Shown piece by piece: positions 1-9,179 of a stretch of 64,000 nt of DNA. Position 1 is the stretch's first letter; every line of letters begins with the position of its first letter. The position numbers and the translations under genes are program-made. Source of the stretch: Chryseolinea serpens (lineage in GTDB: Bacteria; Bacteroidota; Bacteroidia; Cytophagales; Cyclobacteriaceae); contig NZ_FQWQ01000002.1 in the NCBI RefSeq assembly GCF_900129725.1, positions 248,001 to 312,000 on the forward strand, in the 5' to 3' direction. Under the pieces are notes generated by a model. It was not told where the DNA came from. It saw only the letters and a list, made by a program, of their open reading frames with translations, and searched no databases.

Positions 1-594
1 GTTATGCGACGAGAACACCACATTCTGTTTGAGCGATGCATCAAAAAGGGCCGAATCGTATTTCGCCCGGTAGTATTCCGAAAACTCGCGCTTCCCTCCC
101 GCAAGCTGGTAGTTGCTGGTGTAGATCTTCATCGCACTGAGTGCATACACGCCCTGCTTCGCCGACTCGAGCGATGCCGGGTTGATGTCGGTTGCATAGA
201 TGATCGATCGTTCCAGGAGCCCTTCTTCTTTCAACAGGATGGCGATGGAATAGACTTCCTCGCCCGTGGCACAACCCGCAATCCAGACTCTTATAAAAGG
301 ATACGTGGCTAGTCGCTTGATCACTTTCTCGCGTATGCTTTTGTAAAACAACGGGTCGCGGAACATCTCAGTGACCGTCACGGAGAGCTCCTTCACAAAT
401 TCCTCGAAGACCGCTTCCTCCCGCAACAGGATCTTCCCCAAGGTATTGATGTCCTCGATCTTCCGGCCCGTCATAAAATGAAAGATCCTTCGCTTCACGG
501 TAGACTCCGCATAGTCCGTGAAGTCATACCCGTACACAAACCGTATGGCCTCCAAAAACTCGTTGTATTCTTTCGCGTCGATCACGTTTTCCAT
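1..594 (-). CDS. CheR-type protein-glutamate methyltransferase (3' end cut by window)
   Basis: Uses S-adenosylmethionine to methylate glutamates, classically on chemoreceptors; in Bacteroidota it often serves hybrid-kinase sensor systems instead. The 198 visible residues begin MENVIDAKEY, followed by the helical CheR N-domain. The start of the Rossmann methyltransferase domain shows the CheR signature VTEMFRDPLFY and the SAM-binding WIAGCATGEEVYSIA, with the acidic ATDIN strand after it. The reading frame is open to base 1, so the C-terminal third is outside the window. The start lies 11 bp after the stop of the hybrid kinase, so the two are almost certainly one transcript and the kinase is the likely functional partner. 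No CheB is visible in the window. Confidence 0.9.
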   Translation of the reverse strand, partial: MENVIDAKEYNEFLEAIRFVYGYDFTDYAESTVKRRIFHFMTGRKIEDINTLGKILLREEAVFEEFVKELSVTVTEMFRDPLFYKSIREKVIKRLATYPFIRVWIAGCATGEEVYSIAILLKEEGLLERSIIYATDINPASLESAKQGVYALSAMKIYTSNYQLAGGKREFSEYYRAKYDSALFDASLKQNVVFSSHN

Positions 595-605
595 TTTCCG
601 GAGAT

Positions 606-3600
606 TTAACGGTACAGCCAAACGCGCATCAGGGAGAGGAGTTGCCCGATGTTCACCGGCTTCGAAATGTAGTCCGACATGCCGACGGCCAGGCACTTTT
701 CTTTATCTCCCTTCATGGCCTTAGCGGTCAACGCGATGATGGGGAGTTTGTCGAATTTGGGGATCTTCCGGATCGCTGCCGTGGCCTCGTAGCCGTCCAT
801 TTCGGGCATCATGATGTCCATGAGCACCAGGTCAAAAGAACCATTGCTGGAGAGCATCTCCACGGCAACCCTCCCGTTTTCCGCCGTCGTGCAAAGCAAG
901 CCTTCTTCCTCCAGGGCGTTGGTCAGCGAGTAGATGTTCCGGATGTCGTCGTCTACCAGGAGGATCCTTTTATTTTTTAAGACCTCGTCCGACTTGTGCA
1001 GTTTCCGGATGATCGTTTGTTTTTCCTTGGGCAACCTGGACTCTACCCGGTGCAGGAACAGGATGGTCTCGTCCAGCAACCGTTCCTTCGAGTCGGCGGT
1101 TTTGAGCACGACCGTATTGGCCAGCCGGTCAAGCCGGGCACTTTCTTCTTTTTTCAAATCCCGCCCGGTGTAGACCACCACGGGGATCTTGTTCAGGTTG
1201 TCGTTTCCCTTGATCTTTTCCAGCAATTCAAAACCCGACATGTCGGGCAGCCCCAGGTCGACGATGACGCAGTCGAACGCTTCCTCCTCCATCATTTTGT
1301 AAGCCTTTGCACCTTCGTAGGCCGAGAAGCAGGTCACATCGCCATTCCCGATCAGCTCGCGGATCGCATTGTTGTGTTGCTCGTTATCTTCGATGATCAA
1401 CAGTTTCTTCGTCTTTTTCCCGGCAAAGTTCTCGATCCGGTCAAACGCCTTCCGAAGTTCCTGGGGGGTCACCGGTTTTTTGATGTAGTCGAACGCACCA
1501 AGCTCCAGTCCTTCTTTTTTCTTGTCGTGTGCCGAGATGATCTGTATGGGGATGTGGCGGAGATCGGGGTCGTTCTTGATGAGTTTCAGCACCTCGTCGC
1601 CATCCATGACCGGCAGCTTCATGTCGAGCAGGATGGCATCGGGTTTGAAATGTCGCGCATAGCTGATGCCCGTGTTCCCTTGCCGGGCGATGATGCCTTT
1701 GTATTTCCGTTCGCGGACAAAATCAAGCAGCACGTTTGCAAACGGCGCTTCATCTTCGATGATGAGAATAACCTTGTCGTTTTCGCGGATGTGATTGCGG
1801 TCATCCGTGGCCTGCGTGTCGTCCAGTGGCATTTCCTCCGGCTTCACCGCTTTCTCGATCCTGGGCGATCGTTTCTCCTTTATCTCGATCTGTTTGTTGT
1901 CCGACACGATCAGCGCCGGATCGAACTGCAAAGGCAAATACATGGTGAAGGTGCTCCCCCTACCCTCTTCGCTCTCCAGCTGGATCTTTCCACCCAGCAC
2001 GTGCACCAACTCGCGACTGATCGACAACCCGAGGCCGGTGCCACCATACTTTCGCTTGGTAGAACCATCGGCTTGCTGGAACGCCTCGAAAATGACGCCC
2101 TGCTTGTCGCGGGTGATACCGATACCGGTGTCGGTGACCGAAAAAGCGATCTGGTCGATCCCGCTCAAGAACCTGCTGCCGGATCCTGCATCTTTAGACA
2201 CTCGCCCGATGCTCAATCCAACCTTACCGCCACCCGGCGTGAACTTGAACGCATTCGATAACAAATTTTTCAACACCTGCTCCACGCGTTGCTTGTCGGT
2301 TTTTAGGACGACGGGGAGCGTATCTTCATTGACATCGATCGTAAACTCGATAGACTTTTCCTTTGCCAGTTCCGAGAACAGCGCCGACATGTTGCCGGCG
2401 ATCCCCTGAAGGTTCACCTCCGAAATATCCAGCTCCATCTTGCCGGCTTCCACCTTCGAAAGATCCAGGATCTCGTTGATCAGGTTGAGAAGGTCCGTTC
2501 CGGAGTTGTGAATATTTCTGGCATACTCAACTTCCTTTTTGCCCAACACGTCGCTCCGGTTTTCTGCCAGCAGTTGGGCCAGGATGAGAATGCTGTTCAG
2601 GGGCGTTCTCAATTCGTGCGACATGTTGGCCAGGAATTCGGATTTGTATTTGCTGGTCACCTCGATCTCGCGCGCCTTGATCTCAATTTCTGTTTTTGCA
2701 TCTTCCAGCTTTTCCTTTTGGTATTCCAGCAAGTCCGCCTTCTCGCCTAATTCCTCGTTGGCTTGTCGCAGCTCTTCCTGTTGTTTTTTCAACTCCCCTT
2801 CCGATCGCTCCAGCTGCTCCGTCTTGGCGTGAAGCTCGTCGTTTGATTGTCGTAGTTCCTCTTGTTGCACGGTAAGCTCCTCCGCCTGCCGTTGGGTCTC
2901 TTCCAGCAGTTCTTTTGTCTTCTCACGCGCCTGCGACGAGGTGACGGCTATGGCGATGCTGTCGGCTACGAGCCCGAGGTATTGTTTTTTGAGATCATCA
3001 AATTCATGCAGACTGCCCAGCTCGATCACGCCCACCACGGCGTTCTCGAAGACAAAAGGCATCGCGATGATATTTTTTGGCGCGGTCTCTCCAAAGCCCG
3101 TGTGCATATGAAAATAACCGGGCGCGATGTGGGTAACTTCTTTCACGCTTCTCTCTGCCGCGGCCTGGCCGACCAAGCCTTCTCCAAACTCCACCACGGG
3201 ATGTTCTCGTTTTGTTTTGTTGATGGCGTGCCAACCCGTCAGCCGGAGATGGGTGTCGCCGTTTTCTACCAGGTAGAATGCGCCGATGTGCGCGTTCAAA
3301 TAAACCGCCAGGTGATTGATGATGACCTCCGACAATTCATCCACCCGCTTGTTGCCTTGCATCTTTTTTACCAGGTCGGCGCTGCCCGTCAAACTCCAGT
3401 TTTTATGGGCTGTCTCCGTCTCCGCTTTTCGGAGCGCCTCCAGGTTGGTGGAAATAATAAAATAAACGACCACCAACACGCCGACGATGACCAGCAACAA
3501 CGCGATAAAAATGATATTGAAGTTTTTTGCATCATTTTCGCTGGCTTGCTTTCGTTCGACCAGCAACGCCTGCTCCACACCTTTGGCGTGTTCGATCCCT

Positions 3601-4055
3601 TTTCTGATTTCATCTTCAATGCGCTTCCCCTCTCCCCCAACAACCATTTGCCTTGCCTTTTCAAAATCTTCCCGGCGCGCTTCAATTTTCCTGTCCAGGT
3701 GATTCACATGGGCAATGGCCAGGCGTTCGATGTCATCGATATTTTTTTGCTGACCAGGGTTGTCGCGCGTCAACTCCCTTACCTTCTTGATGTGCTCGAA
3801 CAGTGCGGCCTTCGCGGCATTGAAACGCTCCAGGTAACTCTCATCATTGGCGATGACAAACCCCCGGGCGCCCGTTTCGGCGTTTACGGAGCTGATCAGG
3901 ACCTGGTCAAATTCATAAAGCACCTCGTGGGTATGATTCACCCATTGGTTGGTATCGACGAATTTTTCGCTGTTCCGGAAGGAGATCATGGCAATCACCA
4001 GCAGGACCAGGGAACAACCGATAAATCCTGCTTGTATCTTTTTGTCCAACGTCAT
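606..4055 (-). CDS. CHASE3-GAF hybrid sensor histidine kinase with three receiver domains
   Basis: Membrane sensor kinase of 1149 residues. In order: TM1 (about 6-26), CHASE3 periplasmic sensor (about 30-175), TM2 (about 180-202), GAF domain (about 235-372), a long glutamine/glutamate-rich coiled coil (about 375-475), HisKA with NMSHELRTPLN (phospho-His about 480), HATPase_c (N box LLSNAFKF, DTGIGI, GGTGLGLSI), then three receiver domains with phospho-acceptor Asp near 811 (LLDMKLP), 933 (VDLGLPD) and 1080 (MDIMMPEMDG). An upstream in-frame ATG at 4109 would add 18 residues, but the ATG at 4055 (MTLDKKIQ) puts TM1 at the normal place and is preferred. It lacks a DNA-binding output, so signalling probably runs through the phosphorelay and the downstream CheR. 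Architecture resembles the large Bacteroidota kinase/CheB/CheR sensors. Confidence 0.93.
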   Translation of the reverse strand: MTLDKKIQAGFIGCSLVLLVIAMISFRNSEKFVDTNQWVNHTHEVLYEFDQVLISSVNAETGARGFVIANDESYLERFNAAKAALFEHIKKVRELTRDNPGQQKNIDDIERLAIAHVNHLDRKIEARREDFEKARQMVVGGEGKRIEDEIRKGIEHAKGVEQALLVERKQASENDAKNFNIIFIALLLVIVGVLVVVYFIISTNLEALRKAETETAHKNWSLTGSADLVKKMQGNKRVDELSEVIINHLAVYLNAHIGAFYLVENGDTHLRLTGWHAINKTKREHPVVEFGEGLVGQAAAERSVKEVTHIAPGYFHMHTGFGETAPKNIIAMPFVFENAVVGVIELGSLHEFDDLKKQYLGLVADSIAIAVTSSQAREKTKELLEETQRQAEELTVQQEELRQSNDELHAKTEQLERSEGELKKQQEELRQANEELGEKADLLEYQKEKLEDAKTEIEIKAREIEVTSKYKSEFLANMSHELRTPLNSILILAQLLAENRSDVLGKKEVEYARNIHNSGTDLLNLINEILDLSKVEAGKMELDISEVNLQGIAGNMSALFSELAKEKSIEFTIDVNEDTLPVVLKTDKQRVEQVLKNLLSNAFKFTPGGGKVGLSIGRVSKDAGSGSRFLSGIDQIAFSVTDTGIGITRDKQGVIFEAFQQADGSTKRKYGGTGLGLSISRELVHVLGGKIQLESEEGRGSTFTMYLPLQFDPALIVSDNKQIEIKEKRSPRIEKAVKPEEMPLDDTQATDDRNHIRENDKVILIIEDEAPFANVLLDFVRERKYKGIIARQGNTGISYARHFKPDAILLDMKLPVMDGDEVLKLIKNDPDLRHIPIQIISAHDKKKEGLELGAFDYIKKPVTPQELRKAFDRIENFAGKKTKKLLIIEDNEQHNNAIRELIGNGDVTCFSAYEGAKAYKMMEEEAFDCVIVDLGLPDMSGFELLEKIKGNDNLNKIPVVVYTGRDLKKEESARLDRLANTVVLKTADSKERLLDETILFLHRVESRLPKEKQTIIRKLHKSDEVLKNKRILLVDDDIRNIYSLTNALEEEGLLCTTAENGRVAVEMLSSNGSFDLVLMDIMMPEMDGYEATAAIRKIPKFDKLPIIALTAKAMKGDKEKCLAVGMSDYISKPVNIGQLLSLMRVWLYR

Positions 4056-4361
4056 GTTTATGTGCCTTAGGTTCGATTGAAGATATACAAAGACTCCGTT
4101 ATACGTCATCTCATTTCCACCAACGGATTTCCTCAGCTATGGTGCCCAACAGAAAATCCAAAGCCCATCAACAATGACATGCGTCTGTCATGGTGATGGG
4201 CTCCAATCAAATATATTCAATTCTATCGAAAAACGGGCTTGGCGTGTACAAAAATTTCCTCTTTCTCTTTCATGAAGGTCTTCGGCTCTCCTACGCATGG
4301 CGCTTCAGTGAGCAAGGCGAAGAGGAGCGAAGTGAAGTGGGGCCGAAACAAAGTAAAGCTT
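4056..4361. other. Intergenic stretch, nothing recognised
   Basis: This roughly 300-bp gap lies between the kinase start and the end of the MarR-like gene, both on the minus strand. It should hold the kinase promoter. I see no convincing gene, repeat or RNA; the short open frames on the plus strand lack recognisable protein character. Confidence 0.5.
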
Positions 4362-5003
4362 TCACTTTTTCTCGTCTCCCATTACTTCCTTGTGAATCTC
4401 CTCAATACTTTTTCCTTTGCGTGCGATCGCCAGCTTGGAGTGTTTTTCTTGTAAGGGGTTCAGAATATTGGCCACTAATTTCTTATCATCTTCTGTGAGG
4501 TCGGTTAAGAAAATGTCTCTGGCCATTTTTGCTTTTGCAAAACATTGCTTCAACGCCTTTGCTCCGGAGGAACTCAGCACAATCAGTTTGGACCGTTTGT
4601 CGTCCGGATCAATTCGCTCTTCTATAAATCCTTTTTCGATCAGGCGATTCAGATTGCCTGTGCCGGTGGATATTTCCATCATGGCGAAGTTTATGATATC
4701 CGTTTTCCGGCTCTCACCCAAATTAAAGAGGGCGGCACACAGCATGATGTCCTCGACGGTCGGCAACGGCGTATCGCGCAACGCAATCCGCATATAAACC
4801 CAAAACGCCAACGTGCTTCGCGACACCGTCATCATAAACATGCTGTCGGTGTCCGCGGGTTGTGCCTTCTCAAAATTTGATGCTTTCGGACGCTTGCCTT
4901 TCGGACGGGCCAGATAGAACCGGCAAAAGTCCTCAAATCCGCCCGTGGGATGGCCCTTTTGGTATTCTGCCCAGCGTTGAAGAACCTCTATAACGTCTTC
5001 CAT
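4362..5003 (-). CDS. MarR-like winged-helix transcriptional regulator (paralogue of 12086-12736)
   Basis: A 213-residue regulator with a helical N-terminal region and a central winged helix. The recognition region reads LGESRKTDIINFAMMEISTG, and the wing carries the MarR-type signature ERIDPDDKRSKLIVLSSSG (about 130-148). MarR proteins bind palindromic operators as dimers, usually repressing a divergent operon. Here the divergent partners are the membrane protein and epoxide-hydrolase-like gene starting at 5137, and an inverted repeat lies between them at 5078-5097. It is longer than a typical MarR (about 150 residues) because of an N-terminal segment of about 65 residues and a C-terminal tail (KSIEEIHKEVMG) that are both also present in the paralogue at 12086. 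Ligand unknown. Confidence 0.8.
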   Translation of the reverse strand: MEDVIEVLQRWAEYQKGHPTGGFEDFCRFYLARPKGKRPKASNFEKAQPADTDSMFMMTVSRSTLAFWVYMRIALRDTPLPTVEDIMLCAALFNLGESRKTDIINFAMMEISTGTGNLNRLIEKGFIEERIDPDDKRSKLIVLSSSGAKALKQCFAKAKMARDIFLTDLTEDDKKLVANILNPLQEKHSKLAIARKGKSIEEIHKEVMGDEKK

Positions 5004-5077
5004 GAGTAAGTTATCTTTATTTGAAATTAGTCCAATTTAGGCATTTTTATTTCCATTACGAAATAACTTTATAACTA

Positions 5078-5097
5078 TTATTACGTATTAGTAATAA
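5078..5097. promoter_or_regulatory. Inverted repeat, candidate MarR-type operator
   Basis: The 20-bp site reads TTATTAC-N6-GTAATAA, a perfect 7-bp inverted repeat with a 6-bp centre. It lies 75 bp upstream of the MarR-like start and 40 bp upstream of the divergent start at 5137. Size, symmetry and placement fit a MarR dimer site; binding itself is inference. Confidence 0.45.
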
Positions 5098-5136
5098 ATA
5101 TGAAAATGAAATTATCACCCAAATTTTTAACGTCCC

Positions 5137-5616
5137 ATGAACATGCAAACCGTTTATCAGATACTCAAGGTGCTTCACATTTATGGCTTCATCACAGCGA
5201 TCGGCATAACGATGGCCAACCTCATTGCCTACCGGCAATTCTGGCGACAGTATGCCACCGACCGTACACAGGGAATCACCACTTTTCAGGTTATACAAAA
5301 ATTGCAGATCGCCGGAGGGTTGGGCATGCTCGCGGTGTTCCTGGCAGGCATCGGCATGCTGACCATCCATGGCGCTTTCGCTTCGCTCCTCTGGTTTCAA
5401 ATTAAGCTCGGGTTGATCGTACTCATTTTTATAAACGGCTTCACCCTGGGCAGGACGTCGGCCACGGGCCTCAAGACGATCATCGAGCAGAAACAACCCA
5501 TCCCCAACGAAACGGAATTCACGATGGCCATTCAGCGACGCATGCAACGCTTTTTGACGATCCAGATTTTTCTCTTTTCCACCATCGTGTTTTTGAGTGT
5601 TTTCAGATTCACGTAA
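5137..5616 (+). CDS. Small four-helix integral membrane protein
   Basis: A 159-residue protein with four predicted membrane helices: LKVLHIYGFITAIGITMANL, an IAGGLGMLAVFLAGIGML stretch, WFQIKLGLIVLIFINGFTL, and a C-terminal FLTIQIFLFSTIVFLSVF. The conserved-looking LHIYG at the first helix recalls DUF2269/DUF2214-like membrane proteins, but I cannot assign a family firmly. It is 29 bp upstream of the alpha/beta hydrolase, so the two are probably co-transcribed, and it is divergent from the MarR-like gene that likely controls both. No function is assigned. Confidence 0.75.
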   Translation: MNMQTVYQILKVLHIYGFITAIGITMANLIAYRQFWRQYATDRTQGITTFQVIQKLQIAGGLGMLAVFLAGIGMLTIHGAFASLLWFQIKLGLIVLIFINGFTLGRTSATGLKTIIEQKQPIPNETEFTMAIQRRMQRFLTIQIFLFSTIVFLSVFRFT

Positions 5617-5645
5617 TCCAACAACATCATCAGAAAACAGTCTCC

Positions 5646-6623
5646 ATGAAAAACAACACCGAAGTTATTGACCAGGTAGAAGTCATGCACCGTTATGCCA
5701 CGATCAACGGCATACGCTATCACTATGCGGAAGCCGGCACGGGACCCCTGGTGGTCATGATCCATGGTTTCCCGGAATTGTGGTACTCCTGGCGACACCA
5801 AGTGGCGGCCCTAGCGAAGGTCGGAAACCACGCGGTGGCGCCGGACTTGAGAGGGTTTGGAGAATCGGAAGTGACGCCACAAGTCAGCGACTATAGCATT
5901 TTGCAACTCGCCCGTGATGTGAAGGCCCTGATCGATCACCTCGGGGCGAAGGCCGCCACGGTGGTGGGGCACGACTGGGGCGCCAACATTATGTGGATCA
6001 TGCCGATGCTCTATCCCGAAACGGTGAACGCCGTCGTTTCACTGAGCATCCCATTTTATCCCGAACCCAGAGATCCATCCAAGTTCAAGTCCTTTGGCAG
6101 CGGCAAGTTCAATCAATTCCGGGAACCTGGCGTCACCGAGGCAGAGTTTAATGAAGACCCCGCACGCTTCTTCAAACTGTTCTTTTATGGATTGTCGGGC
6201 GACGCGCCACCGGGAACCATCGATACGTTGTTTATGGGTAAGTTTCCTGCGGATGCAAAACTCCTGGATGGTTTTCCGGAACCGGCAACCCTGCCGGCAT
6301 GGCTACGCCAGGAAGACCTGGACTACTATGTGGCTGCTTATCAGAAAACCGGTATCACGGGTGCCCTGGGTTTTTACAGAAACATGGAGCGTGATTATCC
6401 TGCTTTGGTAGACCTCTACAAGAAAGGCATTCACCAGCCGGTCCTGTTTATTGGAGGAGGTGAAGAACCGGCCGTGAAATATGGAAAGTTAGATCTCATG
6501 AAAGAAGCGTTGCCCAATTTCAGAGGGTCGATTGTGCTTCCCGGTTGTGGTCATTGGCTCCAGCAAGAAAGATCTGAAGCCGTGAATACAGCCATCGTCA
6601 ATTTTTTAGATCGTGAAGTTTAG
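5646..6623 (+). CDS. Alpha/beta hydrolase, epoxide hydrolase-like
   Basis: A 325-residue alpha/beta-hydrolase with soluble epoxide hydrolase features. It has the oxyanion motif HGFPELWYSWR (residues 40-50), the nucleophile elbow VVGHDWGA with Asp110, and a lid segment YYVAAYQKTG...FYRNMER that supplies the expected Tyr. The catalytic His sits in GCGHWLQQE near residue 304. Asp rather than Ser as nucleophile points to epoxide hydrolase or haloalkane dehalogenase chemistry, and the HGFPE and FYRN motifs favour epoxide hydrolase. No signal peptide, so cytosolic. It follows a small membrane protein by 29 bp and probably shares its MarR-type control, consistent with detoxifying a reactive epoxide. 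Substrate unknown. Confidence 0.87.
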   Translation: MKNNTEVIDQVEVMHRYATINGIRYHYAEAGTGPLVVMIHGFPELWYSWRHQVAALAKVGNHAVAPDLRGFGESEVTPQVSDYSILQLARDVKALIDHLGAKAATVVGHDWGANIMWIMPMLYPETVNAVVSLSIPFYPEPRDPSKFKSFGSGKFNQFREPGVTEAEFNEDPARFFKLFFYGLSGDAPPGTIDTLFMGKFPADAKLLDGFPEPATLPAWLRQEDLDYYVAAYQKTGITGALGFYRNMERDYPALVDLYKKGIHQPVLFIGGGEEPAVKYGKLDLMKEALPNFRGSIVLPGCGHWLQQERSEAVNTAIVNFLDREV

Positions 6624-6654
6624 GTAGCCGAAAATTTTGTCCGGAAAACAAAGC

Positions 6655-6683
6655 GAGGGATTCCCCGGAACCGGGATACCCTC
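6655..6683 (+). terminator. GC-rich imperfect hairpin after the hydrolase gene
   Basis: GAGGG...CCCCGG pairs imperfectly with CCGGGATACCCTC about 30 bp downstream of the hydrolase stop. No U-tract follows, so it is at best a weak terminator or processing hairpin. Confidence 0.3.
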
Positions 6684-6797
6684 CGTTGTGACAGATCGAA
6701 CTACCCAACGAGCATTGATTTGTGCAGTTTTCACTTAAAAATTACACCGCGTCATAAATTCAGCCGCCGCAGCGTATTTTGCCCGCCAAGCTAATTT

Positions 6798-9143
6798 ATG
6801 ATCTCAATACATCGTTGCAAGACCCTGGTATTACTTATTGTACTACTCACCAACACCACGCTTCTTCTCGCACAATCCGGCAAAAGGCCCCACCGCGAAC
6901 GGGGCAACTACACGGTTTTTAGTGACTCGGCATCGGCCACATCGGCCGAATACATGCTTCATCTCGAAGAGGCGATCCAAAAGCTGGACTCCATTCAAAA
7001 CGAGAGCAGCCTGCGCCCCGACGTCTTCGTGAACCGCGACGCCCTGAAGGCCAGCGACTCCATTGTGCATTTTGTCGATCAAAGTTTGCAGAAATACAGC
7101 CTCAACCTGAGAAGCCTGGAGTTGCTCAAGGTTTTGCTCTCGGATGCGCAACGCGATCTGAGGCGACACTATGCGTTCTTTCAAAAATCCTACAAAGACC
7201 TCGACGCCCTGCGCAACGAACTCCGGGCGTTACGGCGCGATACCACGCTGCGGCAACTGTTCCGCGACACGGTGGCCCGAAAAGCATTTCGCCCACAATT
7301 GCTCGCGCTCCGATCCGGCAGGCGGCAGACCGACAGTTTGTTGACGTTAAGCCTTTCGACCGTAAACACGATCAAGGCACAAGCCTCGGCAAACTCGATC
7401 CTCTCCACACAACTCATGGGCCGTCTCAACACCAAGCTAAGCTCGGCCGGAAAAGAAGTGCTTCAAAAGGAGCTCCCCTACCTGTGGGAATTACCCGGCG
7501 AAGGCCAAGCGGACTCACCCGGTCTCGACAATTTTAAGGGCGAACAGAAAGCACTCTATCTTTATTTCAGACATTCGGCAGGCATTCGTTATCTGCGGTG
7601 GATCTTTGGCATCGCCTTCTTGTGGTGGGTCCTGCGAAACGTGCGCGTCCTGAGAAGGCATCGCTGGATAGACAATGTAGCCCGGGATGGTGTTATCTAT
7701 CTCGTGGCCCAACCGATCGCTTCTGCTTTTGCCGTGATCTTTAGCATCGCCCCGTTGTTCGACCTGGATGCACCCGCAGGTTATATGCAACTGGTCCTTG
7801 TTTTTCTGATGATCTCGCTGACGTTTATTTTTTACAAGCAATGGCGGCGCCGGTTGTTTTATTTCTGGCTGGCGTTTATTGCGTTGTTCTTTTGCTTCGC
7901 CCTATTCGATCGTATTGCCGTGCCAGCGTTCTGGCAGCGGTGTTTGATCCTCCTGCTAAACACGGCCGGCGCCGTGGTGGCATTCCGCTTCCGCAAGCTT
8001 CTTCCCGAAGGCATGCAGCTGCGGCGGTTTATACGCGCCGTGCTGGCACTGCAGGTCGGCATGCACGTACTGGCCATTCTTTTCCAGGTTTATGGACGGG
8101 GCACCATCTCGCAAATGCTAGGCACTGCTTCGATCTACAGCATCACCCAGGTGCTGGGACTTTCTGTATTGGTGAGGGTGCTGGTGGAAGCCGTGTTGTT
8201 GCAAATCCATACCAGCCGGATCAAGAACAAACTGGAGAGCACGTTCGAGAGTGCGCCGATCGTTCAAAATTTCAGAAGACCCTTGCTGGCGGTTGCCCTG
8301 CTGATGTGGTTCATTGTCTTCGCCACCAACCTGAACATGTACAATTCCATCTATGAGGGCATGGCCGATTTGCTGAGCACTCCCCGCACGATTGGCCAGA
8401 CCTCCTTCACGTTTGGCAGCATCCTGTTGTTCATGATCATCATCTGGCTGGCCCACTTCTTCCAGCGCTATGTGGGCTACTTTTTTGGCGACGTCGGCGA
8501 CGATGAAAGCGAGGGCCTGGCGCAACGTTCAAAATTGCTGGTGACGCGGCTCGTGCTGCTGGCCGTCGGCTACCTGCTGGCGGTGGCGGCTTCGGGTTTG
8601 CCCATCGATAAAGTCACGATCGTGTTGGGTGCGCTGGGTGTAGGCATCGGGTTGGGCTTGCAGAACATTGTCAACAACTTTGTTTCCGGCATCATCCTCA
8701 TTTTCGACCGGCCCCTCAAGGTTGGCGACTCCATCGAACTCGGGGGGCATGCCGGGCGTGTCAAAGAGATCGGCATCCGCTCGAGCACACTCACCACCAT
8801 CGACGGCGCCGATGTGATCATCCCCAACGGCGACGTGCTCTCCCAACACATCGTGAACTGGACCCACGCCAACCCGTATAAGCGCATCGATTTTTCGCTC
8901 GATGTGGAAACGACGGAGGACAAAGACAAACTCGTCGAACTCATCAAGGACACGATACAAACTTCCGACCTCGTGCTCCAAAAACGCGAACCCGTGGTGC
9001 TCCTGGAAACCATCAAAGGCGATAACGTTTCGCTGAAGATCTACTTCTGGTGCGAAGACTTCTATAAGTCCGACGCCGCCAAGAGCGAGGTGTGGTACAA
9101 ACTCTACCAGGAGCTAAAGAGCCGGGGAATGAAAGTCAGCTAA
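6798..9143 (+). CDS. Large MscS-family mechanosensitive channel
   Basis: A 781-residue inner-membrane channel that should open under osmotic downshock. After a signal peptide (ends near TLLLAQ, about 26) comes a charged helical periplasmic region to about 260, then about eleven membrane helices. The C-terminal MscS core holds the pore helix GVGIGLGLQNIVNNFVSG and the beta-domain hallmark FDRPLKVGDSIEL...IPNGDVLSQHIVNWTH, then a cytoplasmic alpha/beta domain to the end. The long N-terminal part makes it MscK/MscM-like rather than minimal MscS (about 290 residues). It stands alone, with its own upstream region of 170 bp, and is convergent with the small gene at 9180. Confidence 0.93.
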   Translation: MISIHRCKTLVLLIVLLTNTTLLLAQSGKRPHRERGNYTVFSDSASATSAEYMLHLEEAIQKLDSIQNESSLRPDVFVNRDALKASDSIVHFVDQSLQKYSLNLRSLELLKVLLSDAQRDLRRHYAFFQKSYKDLDALRNELRALRRDTTLRQLFRDTVARKAFRPQLLALRSGRRQTDSLLTLSLSTVNTIKAQASANSILSTQLMGRLNTKLSSAGKEVLQKELPYLWELPGEGQADSPGLDNFKGEQKALYLYFRHSAGIRYLRWIFGIAFLWWVLRNVRVLRRHRWIDNVARDGVIYLVAQPIASAFAVIFSIAPLFDLDAPAGYMQLVLVFLMISLTFIFYKQWRRRLFYFWLAFIALFFCFALFDRIAVPAFWQRCLILLLNTAGAVVAFRFRKLLPEGMQLRRFIRAVLALQVGMHVLAILFQVYGRGTISQMLGTASIYSITQVLGLSVLVRVLVEAVLLQIHTSRIKNKLESTFESAPIVQNFRRPLLAVALLMWFIVFATNLNMYNSIYEGMADLLSTPRTIGQTSFTFGSILLFMIIIWLAHFFQRYVGYFFGDVGDDESEGLAQRSKLLVTRLVLLAVGYLLAVAASGLPIDKVTIVLGALGVGIGLGLQNIVNNFVSGIILIFDRPLKVGDSIELGGHAGRVKEIGIRSSTLTTIDGADVIIPNGDVLSQHIVNWTHANPYKRIDFSLDVETTEDKDKLVELIKDTIQTSDLVLQKREPVVLLETIKGDNVSLKIYFWCEDFYKSDAAKSEVWYKLYQELKSRGMKVS

Positions 9144-9179
9144 CCGTGGCCAAAACAACCGGGCAGCAATGGTCTCCTG

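Noticed and set aside
996-4070. Long plus-strand open frames (up to 421 and 402 codons) across the hybrid kinase
   Set aside because: They are antisense to a protein with complete catalytic motifs; translations are low in structure and typical of shadow frames in GC-rich coding DNA.
6624-6797. Riboswitch before the MscS-type gene
   Set aside because: Only one imperfect GC hairpin is visible close to the upstream stop; no known aptamer consensus was recognised.
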